Below are positions 33,613 to 43,801 of a stretch of 64,000 nucleotides of DNA, piece after piece; within the stretch, counting starts at the first letter, position 1, and the number at the start of each line of letters is the position of its first letter. A program made the position numbers and the translations under genes. This DNA comes from Streptomyces sp. CC0208. Lineage in GTDB: Bacteria > Actinomycetota > Actinomycetes > Streptomycetales > Streptomycetaceae. The notes under the pieces were generated by a model. It did not search any database. It was not told the DNA's origin and was given only the letters and a program-made list of their open reading frames with translations. The stretch spans positions 3,534,001 through 3,598,000 of the forward strand of contig NZ_CP031969.1 in the NCBI RefSeq assembly GCF_003443735.1, in the 5' to 3' direction.

Positions 33613-35064
33613 ATGGCATCGACAGCCGTCGAGGGGGGCGTGCCGCATTCCCGGCACAGTCAGAAGCTCGCGAAACGTACCGCCGCATGGAAGCCGGGAA
33701 TTCTCCCGTTCCTGATCCCGCTGGTCTTCCTCACCGTGTTCAGCCTGTGGTCGTACACGCCCAGCCACTCACCGCTGGCATGGCTGATCACCATCTGCTG
33801 GGCCCTTCCGGTGCCCGGTGTACTCGTGTCCGTCCAGGGCTTCTTCCTCATCCGCCGCCGGATCCGCAAGGCCCACCTGATGACCCCGCCCGCCCTGGTG
33901 GAACAGGACTTCCTGATCTGTCTCGTGCCCACCATCGGCAGGCACGACACCTACCCCGCCCTGGAGCGCTCGGTCCTCTCGTACGTCGAGCACCTCCCGG
34001 AGTGGTTCCCGTACATGCGGGTGGACGTCCTCACCGAGGAGGGCTGCGAGGCCGCCGAGCGGATCGACGAGCTCGCCGCGACCAGTCCACTGATCCGTGT
34101 GGTCACGGTCCCGAAGGCGTACGAGACGAAGAACGGCACCCGCTTCAAGGCCCGCGCCAACAACTACGCCCATGAGCTGCGCATCGCGGAGGGCGAGGCC
34201 CTCGAGCACGTGTGGGTCCTGCACATGGACGACGACACGGGCGTCGGGCCCGACACGTCGGCCTCCCTCGCGCAGTTCATCAACCGCCAGCGTCGCGCGA
34301 CCCCCGAAGAGGTCAAGCACATGGCACAGGGCATCCTGACCTACCCGCGGGAGAACGCGGTGAGCATGCTCACCTGGTTCGCCGACGCCATCCGCCCCGC
34401 TGACGACATCGCACGGTTCCGCGCCTTCACCGGCCTCGGCACCCCGGCCGCCGGTGTGCACGGCGAACTCCTGGTCATCCGCGCCTCCATCGAGGCCGAG
34501 ATCGGCTGGGACTTCGGGCCCAAGGAGATCGTCGAGGACGCCCGGCTGGCCCTGACCTTCTGCCGTATCTACCCGGGCCGCAGCGACTGGTTCAACGGCC
34601 GCTGCTACGGCGCCTCGCCGGCCAACACCAAGGACTTCATCAAGCAGCGCGAGCGCTGGGCCTGGGGCCTGGTCGCTCTCTGCTTCAACCGCAAGGTGCC
34701 GCTGCGCTACCGCTGGTTCCTGACCATCTGCGTGACGAGCTGGATCCTGGGCCCGCTGCAGCACGTCGGCACGATCCTCTTCGTCGCCTGGTTCATCGGC
34801 GACATGAACACCTCACCGGTGACCCAGTCCGTGGTCATCCTGTGGTCGCTCAGCTTCGCGTATGTGATCTGGGCCTACTGGGAAGGGCTGCGGCTCAACG
34901 CGATCGCCTCGGCGAACGGCAGGCGCAAGTGGTGGGAGCCTTTCGCGGTCCTGCTCCTGCTGCCCTTCTTCTCCCTCATCGAGGGGATCGGCGGCATCAA
35001 GGGCCTGTGGAAGTTCGTCCGCCGCGAGGAGAACAAGTTCGTCGTCATCGCGAAGCCCGCCTGA
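33613..35064 (+). CDS. Processive family 2 glycosyltransferase (membrane polysaccharide synthase)
   Basis: 483 residues. Two N-terminal membrane segments (about 29-47 and 56-80) precede a cytoplasmic GT2 domain, and three or four more (about 365-475) follow, the layout of cellulose/hyaluronan/mannan synthases. Catalytic motifs: DDD at 206-208 (nucleotide-metal), the VED acidic pair near residue 313, and QRERW (345-349) matching QxxRW. Such enzymes polymerise a nucleotide sugar and pass the chain through the membrane. Flanking mannanase-type hydrolases suggest beta-mannan or glucomannan. A GTG at 33568 is an alternative start; neither start has a good ribosome site. It heads a four-gene run with gaps of 21, 16 and 47 bp. 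Confidence 0.9.
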   Translation: MASTAVEGGVPHSRHSQKLAKRTAAWKPGILPFLIPLVFLTVFSLWSYTPSHSPLAWLITICWALPVPGVLVSVQGFFLIRRRIRKAHLMTPPALVEQDFLICLVPTIGRHDTYPALERSVLSYVEHLPEWFPYMRVDVLTEEGCEAAERIDELAATSPLIRVVTVPKAYETKNGTRFKARANNYAHELRIAEGEALEHVWVLHMDDDTGVGPDTSASLAQFINRQRRATPEEVKHMAQGILTYPRENAVSMLTWFADAIRPADDIARFRAFTGLGTPAAGVHGELLVIRASIEAEIGWDFGPKEIVEDARLALTFCRIYPGRSDWFNGRCYGASPANTKDFIKQRERWAWGLVALCFNRKVPLRYRWFLTICVTSWILGPLQHVGTILFVAWFIGDMNTSPVTQSVVILWSLSFAYVIWAYWEGLRLNAIASANGRRKWWEPFAVLLLLPFFSLIEGIGGIKGLWKFVRREENKFVVIAKPA

Positions 35065-35085
35065 GCCGGAAGAGACCGACACCTC

Positions 35086-36312
35086 ATGAAGCGCGCCCGC
35101 TTGCCCCTGCTCGCCGTGCTGCCCGTCAGCGTCATCTCCTTCGTGATCGCGGTCCCGTTTGTCGCGGGTGACCACCCCTTGCGCTGGGAATCGGGCTCAC
35201 TGCTGCCCAAGCTCGTCCTCAACGGCGAGGACAGCACCCCCGTCGGCGGTGCCACGGACTCCGACGGCACGACCTCCGCGTCCCCCTCGCAGACACACAA
35301 GGCCGCCAAGGTGGACAAGGAGTGGAAGAAAGGCATGCCCCAGTGGGGCGTGCAGCTCTACTGGGAGGACAATCCCAGGCACTCCCTGGAGTACGTCGAG
35401 AAGCAGGCCCGGCTGCACGCCGATTACCTGGTCGGCCTGCACGCCAACTCCGTCAGCGTGTCCTTCCCCTTCTTCACCGGGGACCGCCGGTCGACGAAGA
35501 TCTTCGAAGGCGCCAAGACCCCGACGCCGGCCCGGCTCGCCCGGGTGCTGGAGATCTTCCACGAGGCCGGGCTGCGCACCACCGTGCGGCCCCTCATGGA
35601 CGAGCGCTCCCTGGACGCGGAGGACGGCTGGCGAGGCAACATCAAGCCCGCCGACCGCGACACCTGGTTCGCCTCGTACGAGGCATTCGCCGCCCCGTAC
35701 CTGAAGGCCGCGGAGAGCGAGAAGGCCGCCACCTTCGTCATCGGGACCGAGCTGAACTCCCTGGAGGGCGACGCCCGCTGGGACGGGGTCGTGGACCACG
35801 CCGAGAAGCTCTTCAGCGGCGAGGTCGCCTACGACGCCAACTGGGACAACTACGTCAGCGGTCCCATCTCGATGCCCGTCAGCCACCTCGGCATCGACGC
35901 GTACTTCCCGGTCAAGGTCGCCGACGACGCCTCCGTGGACACCCTGGTCAAGGGCTGGAACAACTGGCTGGACAAGAAGGCCACCGGCAAGCTGCCGAAG
36001 ATCACCATCTCCGAGGCCGGCATCGGCGCGATGAACGGCGCCTACCACGCTCCCGGTGACTTCTACACCAAGCGGGCCGTCAACCCGACGGTGCAGGCGA
36101 ACTGGTACAAGGCCGTCTGCCAGGTCGTCCAGGAACGCAGGATGTCCGGCGTCTACTGGTGGTCGATCTACTTCGACACCGACCCGAACGCCAAGCCCGA
36201 CGACAAGGTCGCCTCCCGGCTCGACTTCGCCGGACGCCCCCTCTCCGAGAAGGCCGTCAAGTCCTGCTTCAGCTCCGGCTACGCAGGCCCCGGTACCGAC
36301 ACCGCAAGCTGA
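35086..36312 (+). CDS. Glycoside hydrolase family 113-like protein, exported
   Basis: 408 residues, ATG start 21 bp after the synthase gene. A signal or anchor segment (LPLLAVLPVSVISFVIAVPFVAG) is followed by a Ser/Thr-rich linker to about residue 85, then a TIM-barrel: VGLHANSVSVSFPFF, LRTTVRPLMDE, FVIGTELNSLEG with acid/base Glu222, WDNY and GIDAYFPV, and nucleophile Glu310 in ITISEAGIG. These fit GH113, a beta-1,4-mannanase family. Its gene lies inside the polysaccharide operon, so it likely edits, releases or tailors the nascent chain rather than degrading food. Confidence 0.85.
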   Translation: MKRARLPLLAVLPVSVISFVIAVPFVAGDHPLRWESGSLLPKLVLNGEDSTPVGGATDSDGTTSASPSQTHKAAKVDKEWKKGMPQWGVQLYWEDNPRHSLEYVEKQARLHADYLVGLHANSVSVSFPFFTGDRRSTKIFEGAKTPTPARLARVLEIFHEAGLRTTVRPLMDERSLDAEDGWRGNIKPADRDTWFASYEAFAAPYLKAAESEKAATFVIGTELNSLEGDARWDGVVDHAEKLFSGEVAYDANWDNYVSGPISMPVSHLGIDAYFPVKVADDASVDTLVKGWNNWLDKKATGKLPKITISEAGIGAMNGAYHAPGDFYTKRAVNPTVQANWYKAVCQVVQERRMSGVYWWSIYFDTDPNAKPDDKVASRLDFAGRPLSEKAVKSCFSSGYAGPGTDTAS

Positions 36313-36328
36313 CCGAGCGGAGGCAATC

Positions 36329-37426
36329 ATGCAAGAAGCCATCATTCTGGTGGGCGGCAAGGGAACACGCCTGCGCCCCCTGACGAACCACACCCCCAAG
36401 CCCCTGCTGGGCGTCGCGGGCTCCTCCTTCATCCGTCACCAGATCGCCAAGCTGATGGATGCCGGCGTCGAGCACGTGGTGTTCGCGACCTCGTATCTCG
36501 CCAGCCTCTTCGAGGAGGAGTTCAAGGACTTCACCCGGGAGCTGAAGATCTCCTACGCCGTCGAGGAGGTGCCGCTCGGCACGGGCGGAGCGATCCGCAA
36601 CGCCGCCCGCCTGCTGGACGGTCCGGCGGACGCGTCGGTGCTGGTCCTCAACGGCGACATCCTCTCCGGTGTCGACCTGAACGCCCTCCTGGAGCGCCAC
36701 GCGGAGCGGGAAGCGGAGGTGACGCTTCACCTCACCCGTGTCCCCGACCCCCGTGCCTTCGGGCTCGTCCCCACCGACGGGTCCGGCCGGGTGCTGTCCT
36801 TCCTGGAGAAGCCCAAGACCGCCGAGGAGTGCGTCACCGACAAGATCAACGCCGGCTGCTACGTCTTTCGCCGGTCCGTCCTGGACGCCATCCCCGCCGA
36901 CCGCGAGGTCTCGGTCGAGCAGGAGACCTTCCCGCAGCTCGTCGCCCGGGGCGGCCGTGTCTTCGGCCACACCACGGACGACTACTGGCGGGACCTCGGC
37001 ACCCCGCTGGCCTTCGTCCACGGCTCCGCCGACCTGGTCACCGGCAAGGCGGCCTCGCCCCTGGTGGGACGGCCGGCCGAGGCCCTGGTCCACCCCACGG
37101 CCGTGGTCGACCCGACCGCCCGTGTCACCGGCGGCTCGACGATCGGCCCGCGCGCCGTCATCGGTGCCCATGTGGTCGTCGAGCACTCGATCATCAGCGG
37201 CGGCGTGACCGTGGGCGACGGCGCCCGGATCCACGAGTCCGTGGTCGACCACGACTCCTCGATCGGCAGCGAATCGGTTCTTCGTGAGGTGGTGGTGGGC
37301 TGCCACGCCCACATCGGCGCGCAGAACGAACTGCCCGCCCAGCTGCGGCTGTCGTGCGGCATCCGCATCCCCGCCCAAGGGGTGCGCGTCAGCGGTACGG
37401 CTGTCGCCTGCCCGACGATCCACTGA
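36329..37426 (+). CDS. Sugar-1-phosphate nucleotidyltransferase (mannose-1-phosphate guanylyltransferase-like)
   Basis: 365 residues; ATG preceded by GCGGAGG at five bases. AIILVGGKGTRLRPLT is the nucleotidyltransferase signature and TPKPLLGVAG contains the sugar-phosphate Lys; LNGDILSG binds metal. After about residue 245 come left-handed beta-helix hexapeptide repeats (VHPTAVVDPTARV, STIGPRAVIGAHVVVEHSII), as in GDP-mannose pyrophosphorylases. It should supply the NDP-sugar for the upstream synthase; GDP-mannose is inferred, UDP- or dTDP-glucose cannot be excluded. Adjacent gaps are 16 and 47 bp. Confidence 0.88.
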   Translation: MQEAIILVGGKGTRLRPLTNHTPKPLLGVAGSSFIRHQIAKLMDAGVEHVVFATSYLASLFEEEFKDFTRELKISYAVEEVPLGTGGAIRNAARLLDGPADASVLVLNGDILSGVDLNALLERHAEREAEVTLHLTRVPDPRAFGLVPTDGSGRVLSFLEKPKTAEECVTDKINAGCYVFRRSVLDAIPADREVSVEQETFPQLVARGGRVFGHTTDDYWRDLGTPLAFVHGSADLVTGKAASPLVGRPAEALVHPTAVVDPTARVTGGSTIGPRAVIGAHVVVEHSIISGGVTVGDGARIHESVVDHDSSIGSESVLREVVVGCHAHIGAQNELPAQLRLSCGIRIPAQGVRVSGTAVACPTIH

Positions 37427-37473
37427 ACTCGTCCGTCCGCCGAACGGCCCGCCCGCACAGCTACTGGAGAACC

Positions 37474-39504
37474 GTGACCCGCCATCGTTCATCGGCCGCG
37501 CAGACAGAGGGTCTTCGCAAGTACCGGCCGGACATTCAGGGCCTGCGTGCCGTCGCCATCATGATGGTCGTCGCCATGCACTGCGGCATCCTCGACATCC
37601 ACGGCGGTGTGGACGTCAGCTTCGTACTCAGCGGCTTCCTCATCGGCGGCCAGCTCCTCGCGGAGATCGACAGGACGGGGAAGGTCTCACTGAGCAAGTT
37701 CTGGGCCCGCCGCTTCCGGCGCCTGGCTCCGGGGATGACCGTCGTCGTCCTCGCCACCGCGTCCCTCGCCTGGATCTACGGCAGCCCGCTCAGGTTCCGC
37801 GACACCATGGAGGACGGCCTCGCCTCCGCGCTCAGCGTCATGAACTGGCGGCTCGTCGAGACCGGCACGGACTACTTCGCCAACGACGGCACCCAGTCGC
37901 CGTACCAGCACTTCTGGTCGCTCGGCATCGAGGAGCAGTTCTATCTGGCGGCTCCGCTGGCCCTGTTCGCCATGGCCTGGCTCAGCCGTGTCGTCTTCCG
38001 CAACCGCGTGCTGGTGGGACTCTTCCTGGGGGCGGTGATCGGCGGCTCCTTCTACGTGGGCTACACACAGACCAGCGTCAACCAGCCGCTCGCCTACTTC
38101 GGTACCCACACCCGCATCTGGGAACTCACCGTCGGCATCCTGATCGCCCTCGGCGCACCGCTGCTCTCCCGTATGAACCGGGCAGTGGCCGGCGTGATCT
38201 CCTGGCTGGGCCTCGCCACCGCGATCGGCACCGCGCTCCTCATCACCCCGGAGACCCCGCTGCCGGGGTACGCGGTGGCCGGCCCCGTCCTCGGCGCGGC
38301 CATGATCATCGCCGGCGGGTGCGCGGCCCCGCGCTTCGGTGCGGAACGGCTGCTGGACAACCCGGTGCTCAACTCGGTCGCCAACGTCAGCTACGGCTGG
38401 TACCTCTGGCACTGGCCGATCCTGATCCTGTGGCCGGACATCACCGGCCACGAGCTCTCCTACTCGGACCGCTTCCGCGTGGCGTCCCTGTCGCTGATCC
38501 TGGCCTACGCGATGTTCTACGTCGTCGAGCACCGCTTCAGGACCAACGCCCAGCTCGTGGCCCGCCCCTGGAAGGGCATCTTCGCCGGTGGCACGGCCGT
38601 CGCGGGTACGGCCGGTGCCGCGGCCTTCGCCATGACCGTCCTGCCGCTGAACCTCTCGGCCTCGGCCGTGGCCGCGGGCTCCGGCACCGTGGGGTGGAGC
38701 GGTACGGAATCGGTGCGCGGCTCCGTGGTCCACAAGCAGCTGTCCGCAGTCGCCCGGGGCGCCCTGCCGAAGTCCCCCGACGACCAGACGCACTACGGAT
38801 GCATCGACAACACCGATGTCGAGGAGTTCGTCCTGCGCGACAACTGCGTGATCGGCGACAGGACGGGCGAGAGGTCCGTCGTCGTGATCGGCGACTCGCA
38901 CGCCTGGCAGTGGGGTGACGCCTTCGACGAGATCGGCCGGAAGCTGCACGCCAAGATCGTGACCATGGCGAAGGGCGGCTGCTCCCCCGAGGTCTACGCC
39001 ATCAAGAACCCGGAGCTCAACCGCGAGTACTCCGAGTGCGACAGCTGGCGCAGGACGGCGTTCGAGGAGATCAAGAAGCTCAAGCCCGATGTCGTCGTCG
39101 TCACCAACCGGGTCCGCCAGGAGGCGACCGAAGCCGGAGCCGAGAAGGCGTTCCAGGCCCTGGAGGAGTCGGGGGCCGAGATCGTCTATCTGACGGACAC
39201 CCCGCAGCCCGGCCGGAACGTACCCGACTGTCTCGCCACCCACATCGACGACGTCACGGCCTGCAATCCCGCCCAGGACAAGGCCATCGAGTACACCGAC
39301 TACCGGGCCATGGAACAGAAGGTGGCCGAGCGCCACGGTGGCGTGGTCATCGACACGCTGCCGGCGTTCTGCGCGGACGACGTGTGCCCGACGGTGATCG
39401 GCGACCAGATCGTCTACTTCGACGCCAGCCACATCACGGCCGGCTACGCGAAGTCCCTGGTGCCCTTCCTCCAGCCGACCCTCAAGAAGGTCCTGGCCGG
39501 CTGA
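37474..39504 (+). CDS. Acyltransferase-3/SGNH fusion protein (polysaccharide O-acylation)
   Basis: 676 residues, GTG start with GGAGA upstream. Residues about 15-375 are an acyltransferase-3 membrane domain of about ten helices: [31 protein letters not shown] and [14 protein letters not shown] are the OafA-type motifs. After one more helix near 370-395 an external SGNH domain follows: [13 protein letters not shown] carries the Ser nucleophile and [14 protein letters not shown] the Asp-x-x-His pair. Such fusions move acetyl groups across the membrane onto extracellular sugars. Last gene of the polysaccharide operon; its end overlaps the convergent truA gene by 23 bp. Confidence 0.92.
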   Translation: MTRHRSSAAQTEGLRKYRPDIQGLRAVAIMMVVAMHCGILDIHGGVDVSFVLSGFLIGGQLLAEIDRTGKVSLSKFWARRFRRLAPGMTVVVLATASLAWIYGSPLRFRDTMEDGLASALSVMNWRLVETGTDYFANDGTQSPYQHFWSLGIEEQFYLAAPLALFAMAWLSRVVFRNRVLVGLFLGAVIGGSFYVGYTQTSVNQPLAYFGTHTRIWELTVGILIALGAPLLSRMNRAVAGVISWLGLATAIGTALLITPETPLPGYAVAGPVLGAAMIIAGGCAAPRFGAERLLDNPVLNSVANVSYGWYLWHWPILILWPDITGHELSYSDRFRVASLSLILAYAMFYVVEHRFRTNAQLVARPWKGIFAGGTAVAGTAGAAAFAMTVLPLNLSASAVAAGSGTVGWSGTESVRGSVVHKQLSAVARGALPKSPDDQTHYGCIDNTDVEEFVLRDNCVIGDRTGERSVVVIGDSHAWQWGDAFDEIGRKLHAKIVTMAKGGCSPEVYAIKNPELNREYSECDSWRRTAFEEIKKLKPDVVVVTNRVRQEATEAGAEKAFQALEESGAEIVYLTDTPQPGRNVPDCLATHIDDVTACNPAQDKAIEYTDYRAMEQKVAERHGGVVIDTLPAFCADDVCPTVIGDQIVYFDASHITAGYAKSLVPFLQPTLKKVLAG

Positions 39505-40351
39505 CCCCGAGCACCTCTCCCCGTACCCGGCGGGCCTGAAGCTGCCTCTCGGCAAGCTGGTCGTCCGCCGGGTACGCGACCTCCTCCAAGGTCAGCCCGT
39601 GCGGCCGTACGACATGGACGGCACTGTCCCGGACACCCGCGTCCAGCACCTTCCGCGGCCACTCCACACCCCGGTGCCCGTCCCCCACGAACAGCAGCGC
39701 CCCGACCATGGACCGCACCTGGTTGTGGCAGAAGGCGTCGGCCCGGACCTCGATCTCGACGACCCCGTCCGCCCGCCGCCGCACCCCGAAGTCGAGGATC
39801 TCGCGGATCGTCGTCGCTCCCTCACGCCTCTTCGCGTAGGCCGCGAAGTCGTGCTCCCCCACGAGGGACTTCGCGGCGGCGTCCATGACAGCGACGTCCA
39901 ACTCCCAGTCGTGCCACAGCACATGGTTGCGCAGCAGCGGATCCACGCCACCGGGCTGGTCCCCCACCCGGTAGACGTACCGCCGCCACAGAGCGGCGAA
40001 CCGCGCGTTGAACCCAGCCGGAGCCTCCCGCAAGGACCACACCCGCACATCCTTCGGCAGCCGCCCCGCCAGCCGCTTCAGCAGCTTGTCGCGATGCTCC
40101 GCCCACAGCCCCTCGGGCAGATCCACGTGCGCCACCTGCCCCCGCGCATGCACCCCGGCATCGGTCCGACCGGCCACGGTCAGCTCGTACGTCACGTCCT
40201 TCGACCGCGTGACCGTCCGCAACGCGTCCTCGATCTCGCCCTGTACGGTCCGCCGGCCGCCGGCCTGCTTGGCCCATCCGGAGAAATCGGACCCGTCGTA
40301 GGAGAGGTCGAGACGGACACGGACGTCACCGGGCTGTACTTCGTCGCTCAC
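39482..40351 (-). CDS. truA: tRNA pseudouridine(38-40) synthase
   Basis: Isomerises uridines 38-40 in the tRNA anticodon arm. 289 residues, slightly long owing to a Gln/Arg-rich C-terminal tail. [16 protein letters not shown] starts the core; [17 protein letters not shown] contains the catalytic Asp; [20 protein letters not shown] and [17 protein letters not shown] are typical. It follows rplQ after a terminator, the conserved rpoA-rplQ-truA order of actinobacteria. Overlaps the acyltransferase gene tail-to-tail by 23 bp. Confidence 0.97.
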   Translation of the reverse strand: MSDEVQPGDVRVRLDLSYDGSDFSGWAKQAGGRRTVQGEIEDALRTVTRSKDVTYELTVAGRTDAGVHARGQVAHVDLPEGLWAEHRDKLLKRLAGRLPKDVRVWSLREAPAGFNARFAALWRRYVYRVGDQPGGVDPLLRNHVLWHDWELDVAVMDAAAKSLVGEHDFAAYAKRREGATTIREILDFGVRRRADGVVEIEVRADAFCHNQVRSMVGALLFVGDGHRGVEWPRKVLDAGVRDSAVHVVRPHGLTLEEVAYPADDQLAERQLQARRVRGEVLGVSRPGPS

Positions 40352-40375
40352 CCCTGGATCCTCTCAGGAACGCGA

Positions 40376-40407
40376 GACGGGCCCGCCCCGAGGGGGGCGG
40401 GCCCGTC
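40376..40407 (-). terminator. Terminator of the alpha operon after rplQ
   Basis: GACGGGCCCGCCCC and GGGGCGGGCCCGTC pair perfectly over 14 bp around a 4-base loop, 14 bp beyond the rplQ stop and 24 bp before the truA start. It separates rplQ from truA. Confidence 0.82.
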
Positions 40408-40421
40408 ACAACGCGAGAGCG

Positions 40422-40943
40422 TCAGGCGTCCTTGGACTCCTCGGCCGGAGCCTCGGTGGTGTCCTCGGCCTCGTCGGCCTTGGCCGTGTCGACCTTGGTC
40501 TCCTCGGCGGCCGGAGCAGCCTCGGCGTCCTTGGCGGCACGCTTGGTGGCGGCCTCGGCCTCACCCGTCGCCTGCTGCGCGACCGTCAGCGCCTCGACCA
40601 GCTCGATGACAGCCATGGGCGCGTTGTCGCCACGGCGGTTACCGATCTTGGTGATGCGGGTGTAGCCACCGGGACGGTTCTCGTAGCGCGGGCCGATCTC
40701 GGTGAAGAGCGTGTGCACGATGCTCTTGTCCGTGATCACCTGGAGCACCTGACGGCGGTTGTGAAGGTCGCCCTTCTTCGCCTTGGTGACCAGACGCTCG
40801 GCGTACGGACGCAGCTTGCGCGCCTTCGCCTCGGTGGTGGTGATACGGCCGTGCTCGAAGAGGCTCTTCGCAAGGTTCGCGAGGAGCAGCTTCTCGTGCG
40901 CGGCGCTGCCGCCCATACGGGCACCCTTGGTGGGCTTCGGCAT
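40422..40943 (-). CDS. rplQ: 50S ribosomal protein L17
   Basis: 173 residues. The core (about 1-118: [69 protein letters not shown]) is standard; the remaining 55 residues form an Ala/Glu/Asp-rich disordered tail ([20 protein letters not shown]), common in actinobacteria. It lies near the peptide exit tunnel. Last gene of the alpha operon, 86 bp after rpoA, followed by a strong terminator. Confidence 0.97.
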   Translation of the reverse strand: MPKPTKGARMGGSAAHEKLLLANLAKSLFEHGRITTTEAKARKLRPYAERLVTKAKKGDLHNRRQVLQVITDKSIVHTLFTEIGPRYENRPGGYTRITKIGNRRGDNAPMAVIELVEALTVAQQATGEAEAATKRAAKDAEAAPAAEETKVDTAKADEAEDTTEAPAEESKDA

Positions 40944-41029
40944 TTTCTATCTCCTGTGTGTCTGCCCCGGCCGTATCAGGTACCGGGGTCAGGAACCCGA
41001 TGAGCGGATGCTCACCGGCAAACGACCGA

Positions 41030-42052
41030 TCAGTACTGCTCGGTCTCCACGAAACCCGCGTCCGCGTCGTCGTCGGCGCCGAAGGCGTCGGCAGCGGCCG
41101 TGGGGTCGAATCCGGGCGGGCTGTCCTTCAGGGCCAGGCCCATGCCGGCCAGCTTCGCCTTGACCTCGTCGATGGACTTCGCACCGAAGTTGCGGATGTC
41201 CAGGAGGTCGGCCTCGGAGCGCGCCACGAGCTCACCCACGGAGTGGATGCCCTCACGCTTGAGGCAGTTGTAGGAGCGGACCGTGAGCTCCAGCTCCTCG
41301 ATCGGCAGCGCCAGGTCGGCGGCAAGAGCGGCGTCCGTGGGGGACGGGCCCATGTCGATGCCCTCGGCGTCGATGTTCAGCTCGCGGGCGAGACCGAACA
41401 GCTCGACCAGGGTCTTGCCGGCCGATGCCATCGCGTCTCGGGGACGCATGGCCTGCTTGGTCTCGACGTCGACGATCAGCTTGTCGAAGTCGGTGCGCTG
41501 CTCGACACGGGTCGCCTCGACCTTGTACGTGACCTTGAGCACCGGGCTGTAGATGGAGTCGACCGGGATACGGCCGATCTCCTGGCCCACCTGCTTGTTC
41601 TGCACGGCGGAGACGTAACCGCGGCCACGCTCGACCGTGAGCTCCATCTCCAGCTTGCCCTTGCCGTTGAGCGTGGCGAGGACGAGGTCGGGGTTGTGCA
41701 CCTCGACACCGGCCGGGGGCGCGATGTCGGCGGCGGTGACCAGACCCGGGCCCTGCTTGCGCAGGTACATCACGACCGGCTCGTCGTGCTCCGAGGAGAC
41801 GACCAGCTGCTTGATGTTGAGGATCAGGTCGGTGACGTCCTCCTTGACGCCCGGCACGGTGGTGAACTCGTGCAGGACGCCGTCGATGCGGATGCTGGTG
41901 ACAGCGGCACCGGGAATCGACGACAGGAGGGTACGGCGCAGGGAGTTGCCGAGGGTGTAACCGAAGCCCGGCTCCAGCGGCTCGATCACGAACCGGGAGC
42001 GGAACTCGTCGACGACCTCTTCGGTCAGGGACGGACGCTGAGCGATCAGCAT
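41030..42052 (-). CDS. rpoA: RNA polymerase alpha subunit
   Basis: 340 residues. The N-terminal assembly domain is shown by [25 protein letters not shown], and the C-terminal domain by [25 protein letters not shown] and [18 protein letters not shown], which contact promoter UP elements and activators. The acidic C-terminus [18 protein letters not shown] is typical of streptomycetes. It lies between rpsK and rplQ. A 159-bp gap with a hairpin separates it from rpsK, so level control there is likely. Confidence 0.98.
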   Translation of the reverse strand: MLIAQRPSLTEEVVDEFRSRFVIEPLEPGFGYTLGNSLRRTLLSSIPGAAVTSIRIDGVLHEFTTVPGVKEDVTDLILNIKQLVVSSEHDEPVVMYLRKQGPGLVTAADIAPPAGVEVHNPDLVLATLNGKGKLEMELTVERGRGYVSAVQNKQVGQEIGRIPVDSIYSPVLKVTYKVEATRVEQRTDFDKLIVDVETKQAMRPRDAMASAGKTLVELFGLARELNIDAEGIDMGPSPTDAALAADLALPIEELELTVRSYNCLKREGIHSVGELVARSEADLLDIRNFGAKSIDEVKAKLAGMGLALKDSPPGFDPTAAADAFGADDDADAGFVETEQY

Positions 42053-42141
42053 GTGTGGATCAGATCCTTCTTTCGTGGACGCCCGCTATTTGACGCCCGA
42101 CGGACCCGCACCGGTGAAAGCGCGGGGTACTGCAAGGGTAC

Positions 42142-42173
42142 GGGCGGCACCGCTCCGAAGAGCCGTACCGCCC
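42142..42173 (-). terminator. Hairpin (attenuator or partial terminator) between rpsK and rpoA
   Basis: GGGCGGCACCGCTC and GAGCCGTACCGCCC are 14-base arms with two imperfect pairs around a loop read TTCG in the transcript, a stable tetraloop. It lies 38 bp after the rpsK stop and 89 bp before rpoA. Confidence 0.55.
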
Positions 42174-42211
42174 GCAACCTCAAGACAACCAAGCCTCAGA
42201 CGCGGCCTGCG

Positions 42212-42616
42212 TCAGACGCGGCGGCGCTTGGGCGGACGGCAGCCGTTGTGCGGGGTGGGGGTGACGTCCTGGATCGAGCCGACCTCGAGGCCGGTGGCCT
42301 GGAGGGAGCGGATCGCGGTCTCACGGCCGGAGCCGGGACCCTTGACGAACACGTCCACCTTGCGCATGCCGTGCTCCTGCGCGCGGCGGGCGGCCGACTC
42401 GGCGGCCATCTGCGCGGCGAAGGGGGTGGACTTGCGCGAGCCCTTGAAGCCGACGTGGCCGGCGGAGGCCCAGGAGATCACGTTGCCCGAGGGGTCCGTG
42501 ATCGAGACGATCGTGTTGTTGAACGTGCTCTTGATGTGGGCGTGCCCGTGAGCGACGTTCTTCTTTTCCTTGCGGCGCACCTTCTTGGCAGCGCCCTGAC
42601 GACCCTTGGGGGGCAT
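42212..42616 (-). CDS. rpsK: 30S ribosomal protein S11
   Basis: 134 residues. [45 protein letters not shown] and the C-terminal [18 protein letters not shown] are diagnostic. It forms part of the 30S platform near the E site. It is preceded by rpsM (70-bp gap) and followed by rpoA after a hairpin, the usual order rpsM-rpsK-rpoA; no rpsD lies here, as is normal for streptomycetes. Confidence 0.98.
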   Translation of the reverse strand: MPPKGRQGAAKKVRRKEKKNVAHGHAHIKSTFNNTIVSITDPSGNVISWASAGHVGFKGSRKSTPFAAQMAAESAARRAQEHGMRKVDVFVKGPGSGRETAIRSLQATGLEVGSIQDVTPTPHNGCRPPKRRRV

Positions 42617-42686
42617 CTACAAACTCCTACGGGGAGGTGGTCGGTCCTACAGCGAAGACCGCTGATGAAGCGTTGTCCGCTGAGGA

Positions 42687-43067
42687 CTACTTCTTGCCCG
42701 GCTTCTTCTTGCCGGCGATGGCGCGACGCGGGCCCTTGCGGGTACGAGCGTTCGTGCTGGTGCGCTGACCACGGACGGGCAGTCCACGACGGTGACGCAG
42801 ACCCTGGTAGCAGCCGATCTCGACCTTGCGGCGGATGTCGGCCTGGACCTCGCGACGGAGGTCACCCTCGGTCTTGAGGTTGTTGTCGACGTACTCACGA
42901 ATCGCGACGAGCTCCTCCTCGGAGAGGTCGCGAACGCGGGTGTTCGGGTTGATGCCGGTCTCGGCCAGCGTCAGCTGCGAAAGGGTCCGGCCGATGCCGA
43001 ACACATAGGTCAGGGCGACCTCCACGCGCTTGTCGCGCGGGATGTCAACACCGGAAACGCGTGCCAT
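42687..43067 (-). CDS. rpsM: 30S ribosomal protein S13
   Basis: 126 residues, starting [25 protein letters not shown]-like [39 protein letters not shown] and the basic end KKKPGKK identify it. It contacts 16S rRNA in the head and bridges to the 50S subunit. Follows rpmJ with a 186-bp gap in which no gene is visible. Confidence 0.98.
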   Translation of the reverse strand: MARVSGVDIPRDKRVEVALTYVFGIGRTLSQLTLAETGINPNTRVRDLSEEELVAIREYVDNNLKTEGDLRREVQADIRRKVEIGCYQGLRHRRGLPVRGQRTSTNARTRKGPRRAIAGKKKPGKK

Positions 43068-43253
43068 TCAATGGCTCCTGGTGATCTTCGGAGGTCTTCC
43101 ACAGAACCGGTTCCCAGCCGCCGTACCAGGTACGAACTGGGTCCCCGGCCTCCGAACCGGGGGTGTCAGACGAAAGACGTCTGGGCTCTGCGTATGAACA
43201 AATTCAGCTTGCGTCGCGCGAATCCCTGCGAGAGCAGAGGGTTCGGTCCTGCG

Positions 43254-43367
43254 TCAGCCCTGGCGCTGCTTGTGGCGCGGGTTCTCGCAGATGACCATGA
43301 CCCGACCGTGACGGCGGATCACCCTGCACTTGTCGCAGATCTTCTTGACGCTCGGCTTGACCTTCAT
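43254..43367 (-). CDS. rpmJ: 50S ribosomal protein L36
   Basis: 37 residues, [20 protein letters not shown] onward, ending KQRQG. The CxxC...C...H zinc set ([17 protein letters not shown]) is intact, so this is the zinc-binding C+ form. It lies 59 bp after infA, in the usual infA-rpmJ-rpsM order. Too short for most gene finders' thresholds but unmistakable. Confidence 0.96.
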   Translation of the reverse strand: MKVKPSVKKICDKCRVIRRHGRVMVICENPRHKQRQG

Positions 43368-43426
43368 GGGATTGAGGTTCTCCGGGTCAGTGCCACCACC
43401 CCGCCGCAGCGGGATGCGGGCAAGAT

Positions 43427-43648
43427 CTACTTGTACCGGTAGACGATCCGGCCACGTGTCAGGTCGTACGGAGACAACTCCACCACGACCCGGTCGTCAG
43501 GGAGGATACGGATGTAGTGCATACGCATCTTTCCGCTGATGTGAGCCAGGACCTGGTGGCCGTTCTGGAGCTCGACCTTGAACATGGCGTTCGGAAGAGA
43601 CTCGACGACAGTGCCCTCGATCTCGATGGCACCTTGCTTCTTGGCCAC
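43427..43648 (-). CDS. infA: Translation initiation factor IF-1
   Basis: 73 residues, single OB-fold: [25 protein letters not shown] and [23 protein letters not shown] [20 protein letters not shown] are the family signature. It binds the ribosomal A site during initiation. It heads infA-rpmJ-rpsM-rpsK and lies 153 bp after map, a gap large enough for its own promoter. Confidence 0.98.
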   Translation of the reverse strand: MAKKQGAIEIEGTVVESLPNAMFKVELQNGHQVLAHISGKMRMHYIRILPDDRVVVELSPYDLTRGRIVYRYK

Positions 43649-43801
43649 GCTTCGCCCTTCGAATCGACTACCTTGATCGACTCTCCTGCGTTTCCCCTAG
43701 GGGCGCATGCGGACATGCGGGTGCACGAGAGCCGACGAGTCAGTCTACGTCAGCGCTCACCGAAAGACGAATCGAGGAAGGATGCCCCGGAAGGTAGATC
43801 A

